NCBI GenBank assembly: GCA_032716605.1
Contig: CM064480.1
Span: 26,278,129-26,342,128 of the forward strand
DNA from: Paralithodes platypus
Lineage: Eukaryota; Arthropoda; Malacostraca; Decapoda; Lithodidae
Direction: 5' to 3'
DNA: 64,000 nucleotides
The notes below the pieces were generated by a model. The model saw only the letters and a program-made list of their open reading frames with translations, made no database searches and was not told the origin of the DNA. The translations under genes were made by a program, and so were the position numbers. This document shows, piece by piece, positions 8,915-20,693 of the stretch (its first letter is position 1; each line of letters begins with the position of its first letter).

Positions 8915-11529
8915 ATGGCTACCTTTGCCCCAGTTTTTGCTTTATGCATTACTCCAACCTGTGCCGGTATCCCTCTTTTTGCGCACACTCTTTGTATCAA
9001 GTATGTTAAATGTCTAGACCGTTCAAGGGGTCTGTGGGTGATGCGCAACTGTTCCTTTTGCTCCCAACTAAGTGTCAAAGTCCTCCAAGATAATGATAAG
9101 ACTGCAGCGGTCGCCTTACGAGAAGTTAGGCAACAAATGTCAGCTTATACTACGATTGTGGCTCATAAGTCACTTCAATGTGATAACGTCCCTCTTTGGG
9201 ATAGGCTTCTTTTTGAGCACCCTCCCCCTAAACGTGCCTCTCGAGTAACTAGTCGTAAGCCGGCGGAGACTGGACAGGGTTCTGTATCATCTCCTGCCCC
9301 TGCTACTTCGAAACGTCAACGTGAGCCTACACCCCCGGCGGCAGCCTCCTCGTCTCGGGAGATCTAGGTCACCTCTCAGACACCAGCCACCCAGTCTTGC
9401 CTCTTCACCATCGAGTAAGAAGAGTAAGACGGAAAGTTCCACCAGTGGTCACGGCGATAAATCCTCCAAATCAAAGAGTAGTTCACGGTCACACCGCAGC
9501 CATAAATCTTCGAAAAAGGATTCCCATGATAAAAAGGCCTCCCGACATTCGCCAGTTTCTAGTACTTCTCATCATACCTCTACCCCAGACAGAGTTTGTG
9601 TTCGGTCTCAAGGGTCCAGTGTAGTGCCTGTACCTAAAGATGATTTACCCATTAACATTTTAACCCTGTATTTGGAGAGTTCAGGGAGCTCAGTGGTTGA
9701 GAGTGTTTCGGACTCCCAAGGGAGTGTAGGCCAAGGCCTAGGTGTTTGGCGATATTCTCGACCTGGGCCTGACCACCCACTTCCGGCTCAAACTATTCAC
9801 ACAGTGGCTGACGTCCACCGGGACGCGGCGATCCCATCCTCTATTCCTGACTTATCTTGGCAACAAGATGGTACCCCAGCTTCGGCGGGATCTTCTCAGG
9901 AGGAACAGGATGATAAAGACGAGGTTTCAATTATATCGGATATGGAAGGGCAAGAGTCAGGTTCGGGCTTAGACGCCGCACAAGATCTTAATGATTCACC
10001 AGTGAGGACATCATCAAATCAATTTGTCACTGCACAGGAAATTGATGGGCTACTAGTTAATGCTTTATCTAAATTTTTTGGCCAACAGCAGGAAACTCCC
10101 ACAGTGGACTTGGGAGCTCCCACGACAAGCTCTACGGTACGGCCTCTGATGACTTCTATTGCTTTGACTCAGATCCCTCACCCTCCCTCTATGTCACCAT
10201 CGGTGGTTACTAGGCCTGCTACGGCGGCATTGACCACTTCGAATGTAAGGGTTATAACGGGATGTCAATCCGCCCCCTTTAGACAGAGCGCCTCTCAGAA
10301 AGGTAGCTATGCCCTTGCTTTACGGACCAGACGAGTCATGGGTCCTTTTGACCCCCACTAAACCAGAGCTCGCCCAACCTACCTTGTCAGGGGAACTCCC
10401 AGTGCCGCGTGAGTGGGTCATCCAGGGCAATAAATCTAAGAAATTAAGGGCCTTGGATACTTTGGGGAATGTACTAGATGTCAATATCAAGGCTATACCT
10501 AGTTATTATCACCAGGACTATTTTGTTTATACTGCTAAGCCTGCTTTACCCTCTGCCTCAGCTTCAAAATTGTTTTCTGACTGGTCTAAGCATGATGGGT
10601 TTAATGACATTAAGACACTGTCAGCTCTCACTCCAGAACTCGATTTGCAAACCGTCACAGACGCAGCAGCTAATCCAGTCTTGAAGGTGGGGCAGTTGGG
10701 TCCAGGACCTTGGGTGGAATGGGAGACAGAGGCTCAAAACTTTGCAACCACATTTACTTCCAAAACTTCCCACCAGATCCCTCAAGATACTCATTCTTGG
10801 TTCTCCATGCCAGTGTGTTTTGCCGGCGGAGTCCCTTCAGCTTTGTTTGCTTTCTTAGCTGCCCCTAAAATTAATCTTTGTGAGCTAAAAGACCCTTTCA
10901 CTACCCCTACCCCAACTCATCTAGACCGTGAATTTAGGCTACGGGGGAAAGCTTTTCGCCTGTTTTCTCAATACATAGTGTCACAACAGGTAGCAAAGTC
11001 ATTGCTCCGGTCCACTCAGGCAATCGCAGACGCGGATGCCAGACGATCGGTTGAATTGTCCCGGCGACTGCTTCTTCAGTCGTCAATCCAATCTTTGGGT
11101 GACATACGCACCGCCTTGCTTGAGGCGGTACGAGCGAGACAAGATCTTAGAATGTCCTTAGTCCGAAAACTGCCTGATCGCATTGCGAATCAGGTGGTCA
11201 TGTCACCAGTGCTCACTCTCTCTTTAATGTCCCCTGAAGTGTGGCGAACGGTTTTTAATAGGGCTCAGGCCTTTAAACACAGTCCCACCCCTTCTAAGAA
11301 ACCTGCCTTTAACTTCCCCAAACCCAGGCCAGTCGCTAAGGCTCAGCCGGGGGGATCTAAGCCCTTTCTTCCACCTAAGTCCTCCTCCCCTCAAGGTCAG
11401 TACAGGCATAGACAGGGTAGGTTTTCAGGTCAGAGAGGACGCGGCTATAATAAGCCAGGTCAGGGCCCGTCTTCTGCCAACGCCAGCCAGCCGGCGAAGC
11501 GTCCACCACCACCAACTCCACCACCATAA
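8915..11529 (+). pseudogene. gag: DIRS A gag-like protein, two frameshifts
   Basis: ATG at 8915 begins a Gag-like protein. Its N-terminus has a Cys/His cluster (CITPTC, HTLCIKYVKC, then C..C) that in copy B reads CIKCVKC and may bind metal. A Ser/Arg/Lys-rich region follows, and then a conserved C-terminal domain with MPLLYGPDESW, GELPVP, PWVEWE and SELSRRLLLQSSIQSLGDIR-like helices. The tail (11280-11526) is Pro/Lys/Gln-rich. Frame changes near 9355-9366 and 10285-10310 split it into segments 8915-9367, about 9366-10308 and about 10309-11529. It stops with TAA at 11527, directly before an A-run. It is expected to package element RNA. Confidence 0.85.
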
Positions 11530-11555
11530 AAAAACTAAAGTCTCTCTCACTCCCG

Positions 11556-13461
11556 GTGCCAGTCTTAAGGCCGGTGGATCCGAGGGTAGTACAGCCGGCG
11601 AACCCTTGTCTGCTAACTGGGTCGTTCCGAACGTGTCACCAAGCATGGCCGTTAAACACTTGGGCACGGATGGTGGCACGCAAAGGCATCACTTGGCAGT
11701 GGCTCCGGCGACCTCGCTTACGTCAGCCGACAACGGCGAATTTAGTTTCTTTAGAGGTGGAGTCACTGGTCCAGGAAATGATTGCCAAGAATGTCATCAT
11801 CCCGGTCCCCCAAAATTACCCAGTATTCACGTCCAAGCTATTTTTGGTTCCCAAAAGGGACAGTGTTCAGATGAGACCGGTCGTAGACCTGTCTTATCTG
11901 AACCTTCACATTCACAACGAGTCATTCCGAATGTTAACAGTACACCAAATCAGGCTAACACTTCCGCCGGGAGGTTGGATGTGTTCCCTAGACCTGACAG
12001 ACGCTTATTGGCACGTATCGGTAAACAAAAGATTTCAAAGATTTCTGGCCTTACGGATCAGGCATCAAAATTTTGTTTTTCAGAGGATGCCATTCGGTTT
12101 GAACCTGGCACCTCGATTATTCACGAAATTAGTCCGGCAAGCCCTGATGCCGTTGTTAAAGCAAGGAATCAGAGTTTTGTGGTACCTAGACGACTGGCTG
12201 GTGGTGGCAGAGACAGAGCAATTATGCATCAAACATGTCAACATAATTTTAAATCATGTCAAAACTCAAGGGTTCAAGGTAAATCTGGTAAAGTCAAACC
12301 TTGTTCCCTCACGAGTAGTTCAGTGGATAGGGCTGGTTTGGGACACAGCTGCTCTCACTCTGAGTCAGAGTGTGGACAATCGAAACAGGTTTCGCAGGAA
12401 ACTGTTCATGTTTCTTCACAGTCTGACTACGACACGGAGGATCTGGGAGTCTCTGGTCGGCTCTCTCAACTGGATTCAACTAACTGTAATGTTGGGCCGG
12501 TTGAAAGTAAAACGTTTAATATTGGAGGGCAACAAATATTTCCCACTCTTACCGGCGGGAAAATTATGGCCCATCCCAAAATTAATCCACACCTTACTAG
12601 CGGTCTGGGCGAAGAGGGAAATGTTGCACTCAGTAATATCATGGACCTCTCCTCCGCCAACGGTATGGGTAGACACGGATGCGTCAGGCACAATAGGTTG
12701 GGGATTTCAGTCAAACCAGGGGCACCAGGGTCAGGGGCTTTGGTCCCACTTAGAAATCTCCCACATCAATGTCAAAGAATTACTAGTCCCCTTGTATTTC
12801 CTTCAGGCTCACGGCTCTACTTTACGGGGCAAGTCGGTGGCCTTCAGAATGGACAATCTGAATGCAGTTCACTGTATTCAGAAACAGGGGTCAACGAGAT
12901 CACGGAAGTTGCTAAACGTGTCAGGAAGAGATTTTTACTCTAGCCAACAGGCTAGACATTTATCATCACGCATCTTATCTCCCAGGCGTAGCAAACGTCT
13001 GGGCAGACGCTCTGTCCCGGAGACAGAGCACGACAGTAGAATGGGAGCTCAAGCAACCCATTTTCAACCTAATGATTGCAGAGCTCTACCATCCACAAGT
13101 GGATCTGTTTGCGTCCGAGGAGACTCACAAACTCCCTCTATACCTCACCCGCCGGACGAAAACGCCGGCAGGGGGGCCAGACGCCCTAGTGACAGACTGG
13201 AACAGATGGAGCTCCATCTATCTGTTTCCGCCGCCAGACGCGTCACTAATGTGCCACGTAGTGAACAAACTACGAGATTATCGAGGCTTAGTCTCGCTAA
13301 TCGCGCCCCTGTGGCCGGCGCAGTTATGGTACCAGCAATTGAAGACGTGGTGCTCGCACCCGGTGTCGCTCCCGGTCGAGTATTTCCACTTAGACACGAT
13401 TGGCAACCTAGCGACCTCGCTGACTTTTGCATTATGGACATTCAAGAGGCCAAGTGGCTAG
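11556..13461 (+). pseudogene. DIRS A reverse transcriptase/RNase H, one frameshift
   Basis: The frame opens 27 bases after the gag stop; the first usable start is a GTG at 11556, so synthesis may depend on frameshifting or reinitiation. RT motifs in order are KLFLVPKRDSVQMRPVVDLS, CSLDLTDAYWHV, FQRMPFGLNLAPR and the catalytic LWYLDDWLVVAE. RNase H follows with VWVDTDASGTIGWGF, a KELLVPL glutamate, RMDNLNAVHCIQKQG and WADALSR. A one-base insertion near 12925-12935 shifts the frame; the protein then continues as ASYLPGVANVWADALSRR and LYHPQVDLFASEE and ends at 13461. The intact enzyme copies element RNA into a circular DNA intermediate. Confidence 0.9.
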
Positions 13462-14414
13462 CACCATATGGTAGAGATGGGACCAATAAATTAATTAATC
13501 AATATACTCAGTCTACGAAACGACAGTATCAATCACATTGGCAAGCCTTTACTTCTTGGATCATTAGAACAGAACAGACTGTGCCCTCAGTGGCATTAGT
13601 TTTTAATTATTTGAATTATCTGTTTGAGCAGAAACGTTTATCTGTGGTAACGTTAAAAAATCACTTAACTGCGATTAGAGTGCCCTTTTTCGACCTTACA
13701 GGTCTCTCCATACCGGTAGCGGAGGAAACTGGTTTTATGAGAGCATGTTTTAAACTCCGCCCACCTCCCCGTCAGCTCATGCCTACTTGGTCTCTGGACA
13801 AGGCATTGTCTTTACTTCACTCTCGTCTGTACCAAAATACTGCAGATTTTGCATTACTCTTAAAAAAGGCTGTATTCCTTTTGGCTTTGGCCACCGGGAA
13901 CAGAGTGTCTGAGCTGGCGGCGATGAGCAACACACCTAATTGCCTTAGGTTTGGTAGACTTAATGAATGTATTCACATTGCACCTTCCCCGGGATTTGTA
14001 GCCAAGAATGAGCACAGTGCACACGTGTTTTTTTAGTTCACTGTGCCGGCGTTAAAGAGGGGAAAGGTGCACCATAATCTATGTCCAGTGCAAGCTCTAA
14101 CCAAATATTTGAGAGTAGCTCCTCTAAACCCCCAAGGTGCTTTATGGGTAGCGAGTACAGGTAAACGCTTACTGAAACGGAGATTAGCTTCTCTTCTGGT
14201 CGAAGTCATTAAAGAGAGTAATCCCGGCATTGTGGGTAGGGCCCACGATTTACGCAAATGGGCAGCCTCTTTACGTTTCCTGAAGAACTTTTCAGTAGAA
14301 GATATTTCGTCCACACAGTTGTGGGCGTCTAATCATACGTTTTTGACTAGATACTTGTCAGTTGCTCTAGACAAACCTTACTTACCATGTATAGCTTTAA
14401 GGCAGAGGGTCTAG
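11606..14414 (+). pseudogene. DIRS A long overlapping frame running into tyrosine recombinase
   Basis: A frame offset from RT/RH is open from 11606 to 12943 (445 codons). Allowing for the one-base insertion near 12930 it is collinear with the YR frame (about 12930-14036). The recombinase proper starts near 13430 with KLINQYTQSTKRQYQSHW, an N-terminal core-binding domain. The catalytic part shows ATGNRVSELAAM (first Arg), HDLRKWAASLRF (His-x-x-Arg) and SNHTFLTRYLS (Tyr nucleophile). A TAG at 14034-14036 interrupts it in frame; reading resumes at once to 14414. The enzyme would integrate the circular DNA. The upstream extension has no recognised domain; DIRS-1 of Dictyostelium also has overlapping RT and YR frames, which supports the layout. 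Confidence 0.8.
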
Positions 14415-14453
14415 GTGGCCCTTCAGTCACTTTTGTTTACTTTCAAGGAAAAA

Positions 14454-14468
14454 GGGGGGGGGGGGGGG
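14454..14468 (+). other. G15 tract after YR
   Basis: Fifteen consecutive G residues lie 40 bases after the YR stop. Equivalent tracts follow YR in copies B, C and D. It could form a G-quadruplex or act in RNA 3' processing; both are inference. Confidence 0.7.
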
Positions 14469-14975
14469 TGCAGTCAGTGTAACATAGGACACCCTAGACC
14501 CGCCGGAATGTAAGAGCTGTGATACAAATTATGGATAATGTGATATGAAAATTTCTCTGCGAGAAATTGTGCTAGTACAATGTTAGTACAAACAACAGGG
14601 TTGTTATAGTAGTTTTAGCTGTGAAAGCAATTTAGTATTAAACAGTGGAGATCTTTTGCAAAATATTTCCACGAATATTATGGGGTTTATTATGTGCACA
14701 TGTAAACTTATAACTTGTTATTTTTGTCACCACTCGTTGAGTGGGGTGCCTTTGTAACTACAGATCTGTTCACAGAAATCTCCAGAGTTACCCTTTTTGT
14801 CAAGCTGGCTTCTTTGAAGCACGCACCTGCTTGAACCCCTTTTGTATATATATATGGGCTGCGCCATGGTTAAATATATTTTTTCAAAAGTAAGAATACT
14901 ATGTGGTTGTTTGATTATCTGCTTTTCTAGAGTTATGATATGATTACGAATGTCCCCCTCCAGTCTTAGAAATCA

Positions 14976-15082
14976 GGCATGTTCGTCAATGATGGAGGGG
15001 CCACTAATAAATTATAGGTTTGACTCCTGTAAGGAGATAAAGAAAACCTAATATTTAGTAGTGGCCCCGTAATCATTGACGA
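14976..15082. other. DIRS A internal complementary region
   Basis: The first part (14976-15012) is the reverse complement of the left end (6842-6877). The rest (15011-15082) is the reverse complement of the extreme right end (about 15437-15506). The two meet at AATAAATTATAGG, which reproduces the sequence expected when both element ends are joined in a circle. It is the template for completing the ends. Confidence 0.93.
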
Positions 15083-15156
15083 CTGGGGCCCTCCCGACCA
15101 TCCGCTTCCCATTCGTTGATGTATTGAGGATATTGGTTTACTTGATATGTCAGTGA

Positions 15157-15450
15157 AGGAAGAATGACGCCTGAATCAGCGTCTGGTCAAAGATCCACAC
15201 AAGTACATCCACGATATGATGGAAAGCTTATTGGATAGTTATTCTTATTTTCTTTTTCTTTTTATTTTTTATGAAGTTTTTTCGTAGTGAGAACCCAATT
15301 CATAATGACTGAAGCCATGAGTAAGGTCGTGTGCGCTCATGATGAAGGCTCCTCAGTATTTAAATGCTCTGCGCGGTAGATTCAAACTACGGCGGATTAG
15401 TGTTTGAAGAGGATGCCTTATGTAATAGGCATGTTCGTCAATGATTACGG
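15157..15450. repeat. DIRS A right inverted terminal repeat
   Basis: Reverse complement of 6866-7151 with few mismatches. It is followed by a 56 bp right-end extension (15451-15506) that is absent from the left end and is represented in the ICR. Confidence 0.95.
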
Positions 15451-15499
15451 GGCCACTACTAAATATTAGGTTTTCTTTATCTCCTTACAGGAGTCAAAC

Positions 15500-15565
<66 letters not shown>

Positions 15566-15571
15566 TATATA
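15500..15571. repeat. (AT)n microsatellite
   Basis: Alternating AT with a C interruption at 15560, between the right end of DIRS A and a pogo-like MITE. The left end of DIRS A also abuts a TA-rich stretch, which suggests insertion into this microsatellite. Confidence 0.9.
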
Positions 15572-17022
15572 CAGTAAAAGTCCTTTAATCCGACGACCGA
15601 TGATTCGAATCTCCCAATAGTCCGAATTTTTCAATTTGAGGCCAAATCCGAATTCACCCGATGGTCCGAATTTCAAGAAGTCCCAAAGTCCCCTTTTTGA
15701 TGCATTAGTCCACTCAAATGACACATAATGGAGCACACACATATATATGTTCATGAATTCACTTTAAAAGTTTACCATTGTCATTGTAGCCTATTACCTA
15801 CTTCAAAACATTCAGATTAATGGTCAAAGGAAGCTACTGATATAAACGTAAACACCACATCGTCTGCTAGAGAGTTTGTTTTGCTCTTGAACGCATCCTT
15901 GGGATGCTCCGATGCGCTACTGGCTTGCACCGCATTTTCTGCAAGCGCATTCAGTCTTGAGCTTGAAAACGCACCTTTGGACGTTCCGATACGCTACTAT
16001 TTATAGTTCAGTGATCGGAGCGTCCCAAGGGTGCTTTCAAGACAACAAGACAAGGGTGCTTTCAATACAATATAATATAACAGAGCACGTCAGGGCGGGT
16101 GCCCAACCCCGAAAAGGGTTGAAATAGGGGAGCTATCCCCCCGCCAAAGGCGGCTTTCTAGGGCCTTTCGTAGCTGATGCTGAGAGGATTGGGTTCTAGT
16201 CATGTGGTGATGGGCTGGTCTATCAGAGTGAGAACTGAGCGATCTCTGCCATACCCAAAGCTTACTCTGACTGTTCCTTTTACTTATATATTTTCTAGAT
16301 CTCAAGTGACGGCGTCTCTTGCGTGGATTGACCTCCTAATCTACCAAGATTGGAAGCCAAAGCCTCACATCTTTCCTTTGCCCCTCAACTTTCTCTTCAT
16401 AATTGCTGAGGGGCACAGGGCCCTGGGTGGGGCTTTGGTTTCCCGGGTGTTTCCGCACCCTCCTCAGCTCCCCGCCATGGAGTGGCTTCGGTCACCCAGG
16501 CTTTATTGTGGTCTGCAGGGAGGGTTCTGTGGGGGCGCTCGGTTATGGCCTTGGCCTTGGGGCTGTTCGGCCAGGCAGCTTGGGGAAAAACAACAACAAC
16601 AACAGAGCACGTCACAAAAGGAAAATCACCAAAGGAAAATTACAAGAACCTCTCAGGGAAGTGCCGTTGTTAAGGCATTACTTCCCGAACCACATCTGAT
16701 CTGATCTTCAAGAGCAAGACAAACTCGCTAGTAGACGATGCGGACATATGGTGTTTACGTTTATATCAGCAGATTCCTTTGACCATTAATCTGAATGTTT
16801 TGATGTAGGTAATAGGCTACAATTACAATGGTAAACTTTTGAAGTGATTTCATGAACATATGATATGTGTGTGTGTCATTTGGGTGGCCTAATACCTCAA
16901 TGTTTTCGTCAGGCCATTAATACACAGGTTCATAGGGGTAAAGTCCGATAATCCGAAAAATCCACTAATCCGAACGAGGGCCGGTCCGCTGCCCTTCGGA
17001 TTAACGTCCCCTTCGTTTACTG
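15572..17022. mobile_element. pogo-like foldback MITE, interrupted by a retroposon
   Basis: Termini are CAGTAAAAGTCCTTTAATCC on the left and, inverted, CAGTAAACGAAGGGGACGTT on the right, flanked by TA (15570-15571, 17023-17024). About 160 bp arms at 15733-15893 and 16706-16878 are inverted copies, so the transcript could fold into a long hairpin. It is the same family as 37834-38798, which lacks the internal 509 bp insertion. Confidence 0.9.
16093..16601 (+). mobile_element. (CAA)n-tailed retroposon in a MITE
   Basis: Flanked by 13 bp duplications of ACAGAGCACGTCA (16080-16092 and 16602-16614). The uninterrupted site is seen in the sister MITE near 38391. The 3' end GGGCTGTTCGGCCAGGCAGC followed by (CAA)n matches the 3' end of the LINE at 379-1968, so it used or is related to that LINE. 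The 5' part is not recognised; it could be a SINE or a diverged truncated LINE. Confidence 0.85.
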
Positions 17023-17024
17023 TA

Positions 17025-17990
17025 TAGAGAGAGAGAGATTTTATTTTTATTTTTATTATTAATTTTTTTATATACTGTATATATACAGTACCTGTACTGT
17101 ATATTTTGTTTTTATTGGGGGTGGCTGACTTGAGACAGAGCCCAAACAGGGACATCATAACACATCCGGAAAAAAAAAAAAAAAAAACACAAAATCATAC
17201 ACATCTAGGTCGTCCAGGAGACCCAGGCCCATTTGGGGTCTCCAACTAGATTCCCAGGTCCCAGATCTCCCGTAGAGGCTCCGATTTCCGAATAAATATC
17301 ACAGATTTAAGACTAGAACCGTTAACAATGTGTGTACTCGTGAATGCAACCCTTGACCTCCGTGTCGATGTTGGTGATTAGTACTTTAAGGAAACTCCAG
17401 TTCAGGCAAAATGGGACCCACTTTAAGCTAAAGGTATATAGAACAAAAAGAATTTATACATCGGGGTCATAAAAACACTGCCAAAACGCAATGGTACGAA
17501 AGGCAGTCCTGGAGCTATACAATGAATATGCAAGGATTTTTTATAGTTTAGTCACAAAATATATACTGTACAGTACAAAGCTGGCCAAAACTTATGAGCA
17601 AGATAGTTATTAGCCTAAAATAATAAGACACTTGGCAAAGCAAAAACTCATCAAAAAATATATAAACATGGCTGTAATGGCTATACTTGGCATCCTTTAG
17701 GTGTCAGCGGTCGCGACTGTAACAACCTCACGTGAGCCCTGGAAAAAACGCCCTGTCCACTTTGAAATGGATGCCTAGCTACCACCGAAGTTAATTTGTA
17801 ACATTAACTCACTAACATTAACTCAGGTGGGGCTAGACGGAGAGACACGGGACAAAACAGGGTACAAAAATAAACACGTCTGGTTGGGTCACTCGCAACC
17901 CGAATAGAGGAAGAGTGACACGCTAGGTGGCGCTGAGCTACTGTGCATTGGAAGCCTGTCTTTGTGTCGGCGCCTGATTCTAATAACTTT
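17025..17990. other. No gene seen
   Basis: Short (GA)n and T-rich runs near 17025-17075, an A-run at 17169-17186 and otherwise featureless sequence. No RNA gene, boundary repeats or credible protein. Confidence 0.4.
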
Positions 17991-18049
17991 ACTCTATGAT
18001 TACTTTTTTTCTTTTTTCATAGTGGTATCAGATTCGATAAACTCAGACC

Positions 18050-18452
18050 AAGAATGAGAGGGGTGGAAATGAGTTACTTGAGAAGTGCATGCGGAGTTAC
18101 ATGGAGGGATAGACAGACGAATGAGGAAGTAAGAAGGTGTGGTGTGGTGTTGAGGTAGATGTGCTGGAAAGTGTGAATAGGAACACCTTGAAAAGGTTCG
18201 GCCATATGGAACGTATGGGAAGCGAGAGAATGACTTAGAGGGTGTACGAGAGCGAGGTGGAAGGACAGAAAGGGAGAGGTAAACCGAAAGAGAGGTGGAA
18301 GGATGGAGTGAAGAAGTATATGGATGAAGGCGGTGCTGGTTGGGAGGAGGGGCGTCGACTGACTGGGGACAGAGGTGCATGGGGGCGTTTCGTTCATGGC
18401 CACACCTTCGGGGATCACGGCGTCAGGCAATAGATAGATAGATAGATAGATC
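18050..18452 (+). pseudogene. Non-LTR retrotransposon C-terminal fragment with (TAGA)n tail
   Basis: Frame fragments give VEMSYLRSACGVTWRDRQTN then NEEVRRC, an FGHMER-like piece and, in frame at 18242-18433, YESEVEGQKGRGKPKERWKD followed by GVKKYMDEGG. This order (CGVT..DR..NE, HMERM, RGRPKERW.DGV) is the usual C-terminal end of a widespread LINE reverse-transcriptase group. It is frameshifted at least twice. A (TAGA)n run at 18432-18452 follows and is the likely 3' tail. Clade not assigned. Confidence 0.75.
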
Positions 18453-18574
18453 AGATTTGATGATGTTCCCTAGGAACTATGTAAGGGGTGTGTCCTGGGA
18501 TGGTATTTTTCTATTATTCGGGTTGTGTTAAGCATTCTCCGGGTTCCTTAGAGGACCCGGGGAGTCCTAATAAT

Positions 18575-18790
18575 GGGTTAGGCTCTCACGTCTTTGACGG
18601 AGAGAACCACTTCTAAATTGACGTACCTATTATGGTTTTCGACCGACAGTTGGAAGGTTAATCCGGTCTCTAGGAGACCCGGAAAGAGGCCAAATTATCA
18701 TAAGGCTCTCATGTCATTGACTACAAAGCCACTGCTAAATCTTAGGTTTTCCTTCCTTCCTTTCATGTTGTCAAACCCTTATTATCGCAT
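18575..18790. mobile_element. Decayed DIRS-like terminal sequences
   Basis: GTCTTTGACGGAGAGAACCA near 18590 resembles the inverted DIRS left end. GTCATTGACTACAAAGCCAC near 18710, followed by TGCTAAATCTTAGGTTTTCC, resembles the right end. A similar left-end-like string lies at 3900-3925. These look like old or distantly related DIRS ends. Confidence 0.4.
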
Positions 18791-19620
18791 GATATTAAAT
18801 AAATTAAAAAATTTACTTTACAAAGAGGATATTATATTATCGAAAGAATTAAAATATTAAATGTAAAGCTAATCAGCAGCTTATTTATTTAATTAATATT
18901 ATTTAATGTTTATATTTTTATTTTCTCTTAGCAGACAGAATTATACATTTTAATGGTTAAAGTAAGATTTAATTGACAGTATATTATGCGGAAGTATTTA
19001 TTTAGTTGTGCAGTAGAGAATGACCTATTACTACAGGAGGGTCTACAGTTGTATTGATAGGTGTGTTGCATGCTCGTAAGGACCTTGCTATTTACTTTGA
19101 TGATAGCCTTTTGCATGTGTGTTTGCATTAATTGTATTCTGCATGTGTGTTTATGTTAATAATATTATGCCTGTGTGTTTACTTCAATAGTATTTTGCAT
19201 ATATATTATGTATTTCTTTTTTCTTTACCTTATATTTGATTAAAAGGTGTTTTATTTGCATGTCTGTGAAGGGACTATGTGTTGGTGCTAACACCCCTGG
19301 TGACCCCAGCTGTGGACTGGACGCCCTTTATTCTGGGCTATCTTGCTCTCATGCTCAGCCTCTTGCTCTCATTTTTCATCACCATGGTACGAGAGCCCCA
19401 CTCAGACATTGTTTCAGTGGCTTGTATTTTGTTTAGGTTGTACAAAGCAAACAAGTACCCAAGCCGTATATGCAGTAGAACCTCGTTTATTCGGCAAGCT
19501 CGGGGGGGAAAGGCATGCCAGATACATAATTTTGCCATTGTTTTGAGACTTACTCTTATAGATATTCACGAAACCCCAATATACTGTATAGCGATCCCAG
19601 GTATATTTAATAAACTTATA
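18791..19620. other. AT-rich sequence without a supported gene
   Basis: A 117-codon frame at 19279-19632 has a hydrophobic stretch that could span a membrane, but it overlaps other frames and matches nothing I recognise. CAGTAGAACCTCGTTTATTC at 19470 resembles a pogo-like terminus without a TA flank. Confidence 0.35.
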
Positions 19621-19626
19621 CCAGTA

Positions 19627-20570
<944 letters not shown>

Positions 20571-20693
20571 TATACTGTAAACCGAGTAATCTTGACCAAA
20601 CCGATTCGTGAACCTCACATACTGTATTATAGGTTTGATTCCCGGAGGGAAGTAAAGAAAACCTAATATTTAGTTGGGGCCCCGTAATCATTG

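Larger units (their letters stand above)
6842..15506 (+). mobile_element. DIRS element A, complete from end to end (8.67 kb)
   Basis: The left end ATTTATTAGTGGCCCC follows a (TA)-rich stretch and the right end ...AAACCTATAAT runs into (AT)n. Inverted repeats of about 290 bp face each other at 6866-7151 and 15157-15450. Between them lie gag, RT/RH and YR on the plus strand. An ICR (14976-15082) consists of the reverse complement of the outer left end joined to that of the outer right end, the diagnostic DIRS arrangement. There is no target-site duplication, as expected for recombinase-mediated integration of a circle. Gag, RT/RH and YR all carry lesions. Confidence 0.95.

Noticed and set aside
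16177..16704. 175-codon plus-strand protein
   Set aside because: It crosses both boundaries of the retroposon insertion and changes character at the target duplication.
18000..18430. Ser/Pro-rich minus-strand frames of 118-126 codons
   Set aside because: They are antisense to a LINE C-terminal fragment with clear motifs on the plus strand.
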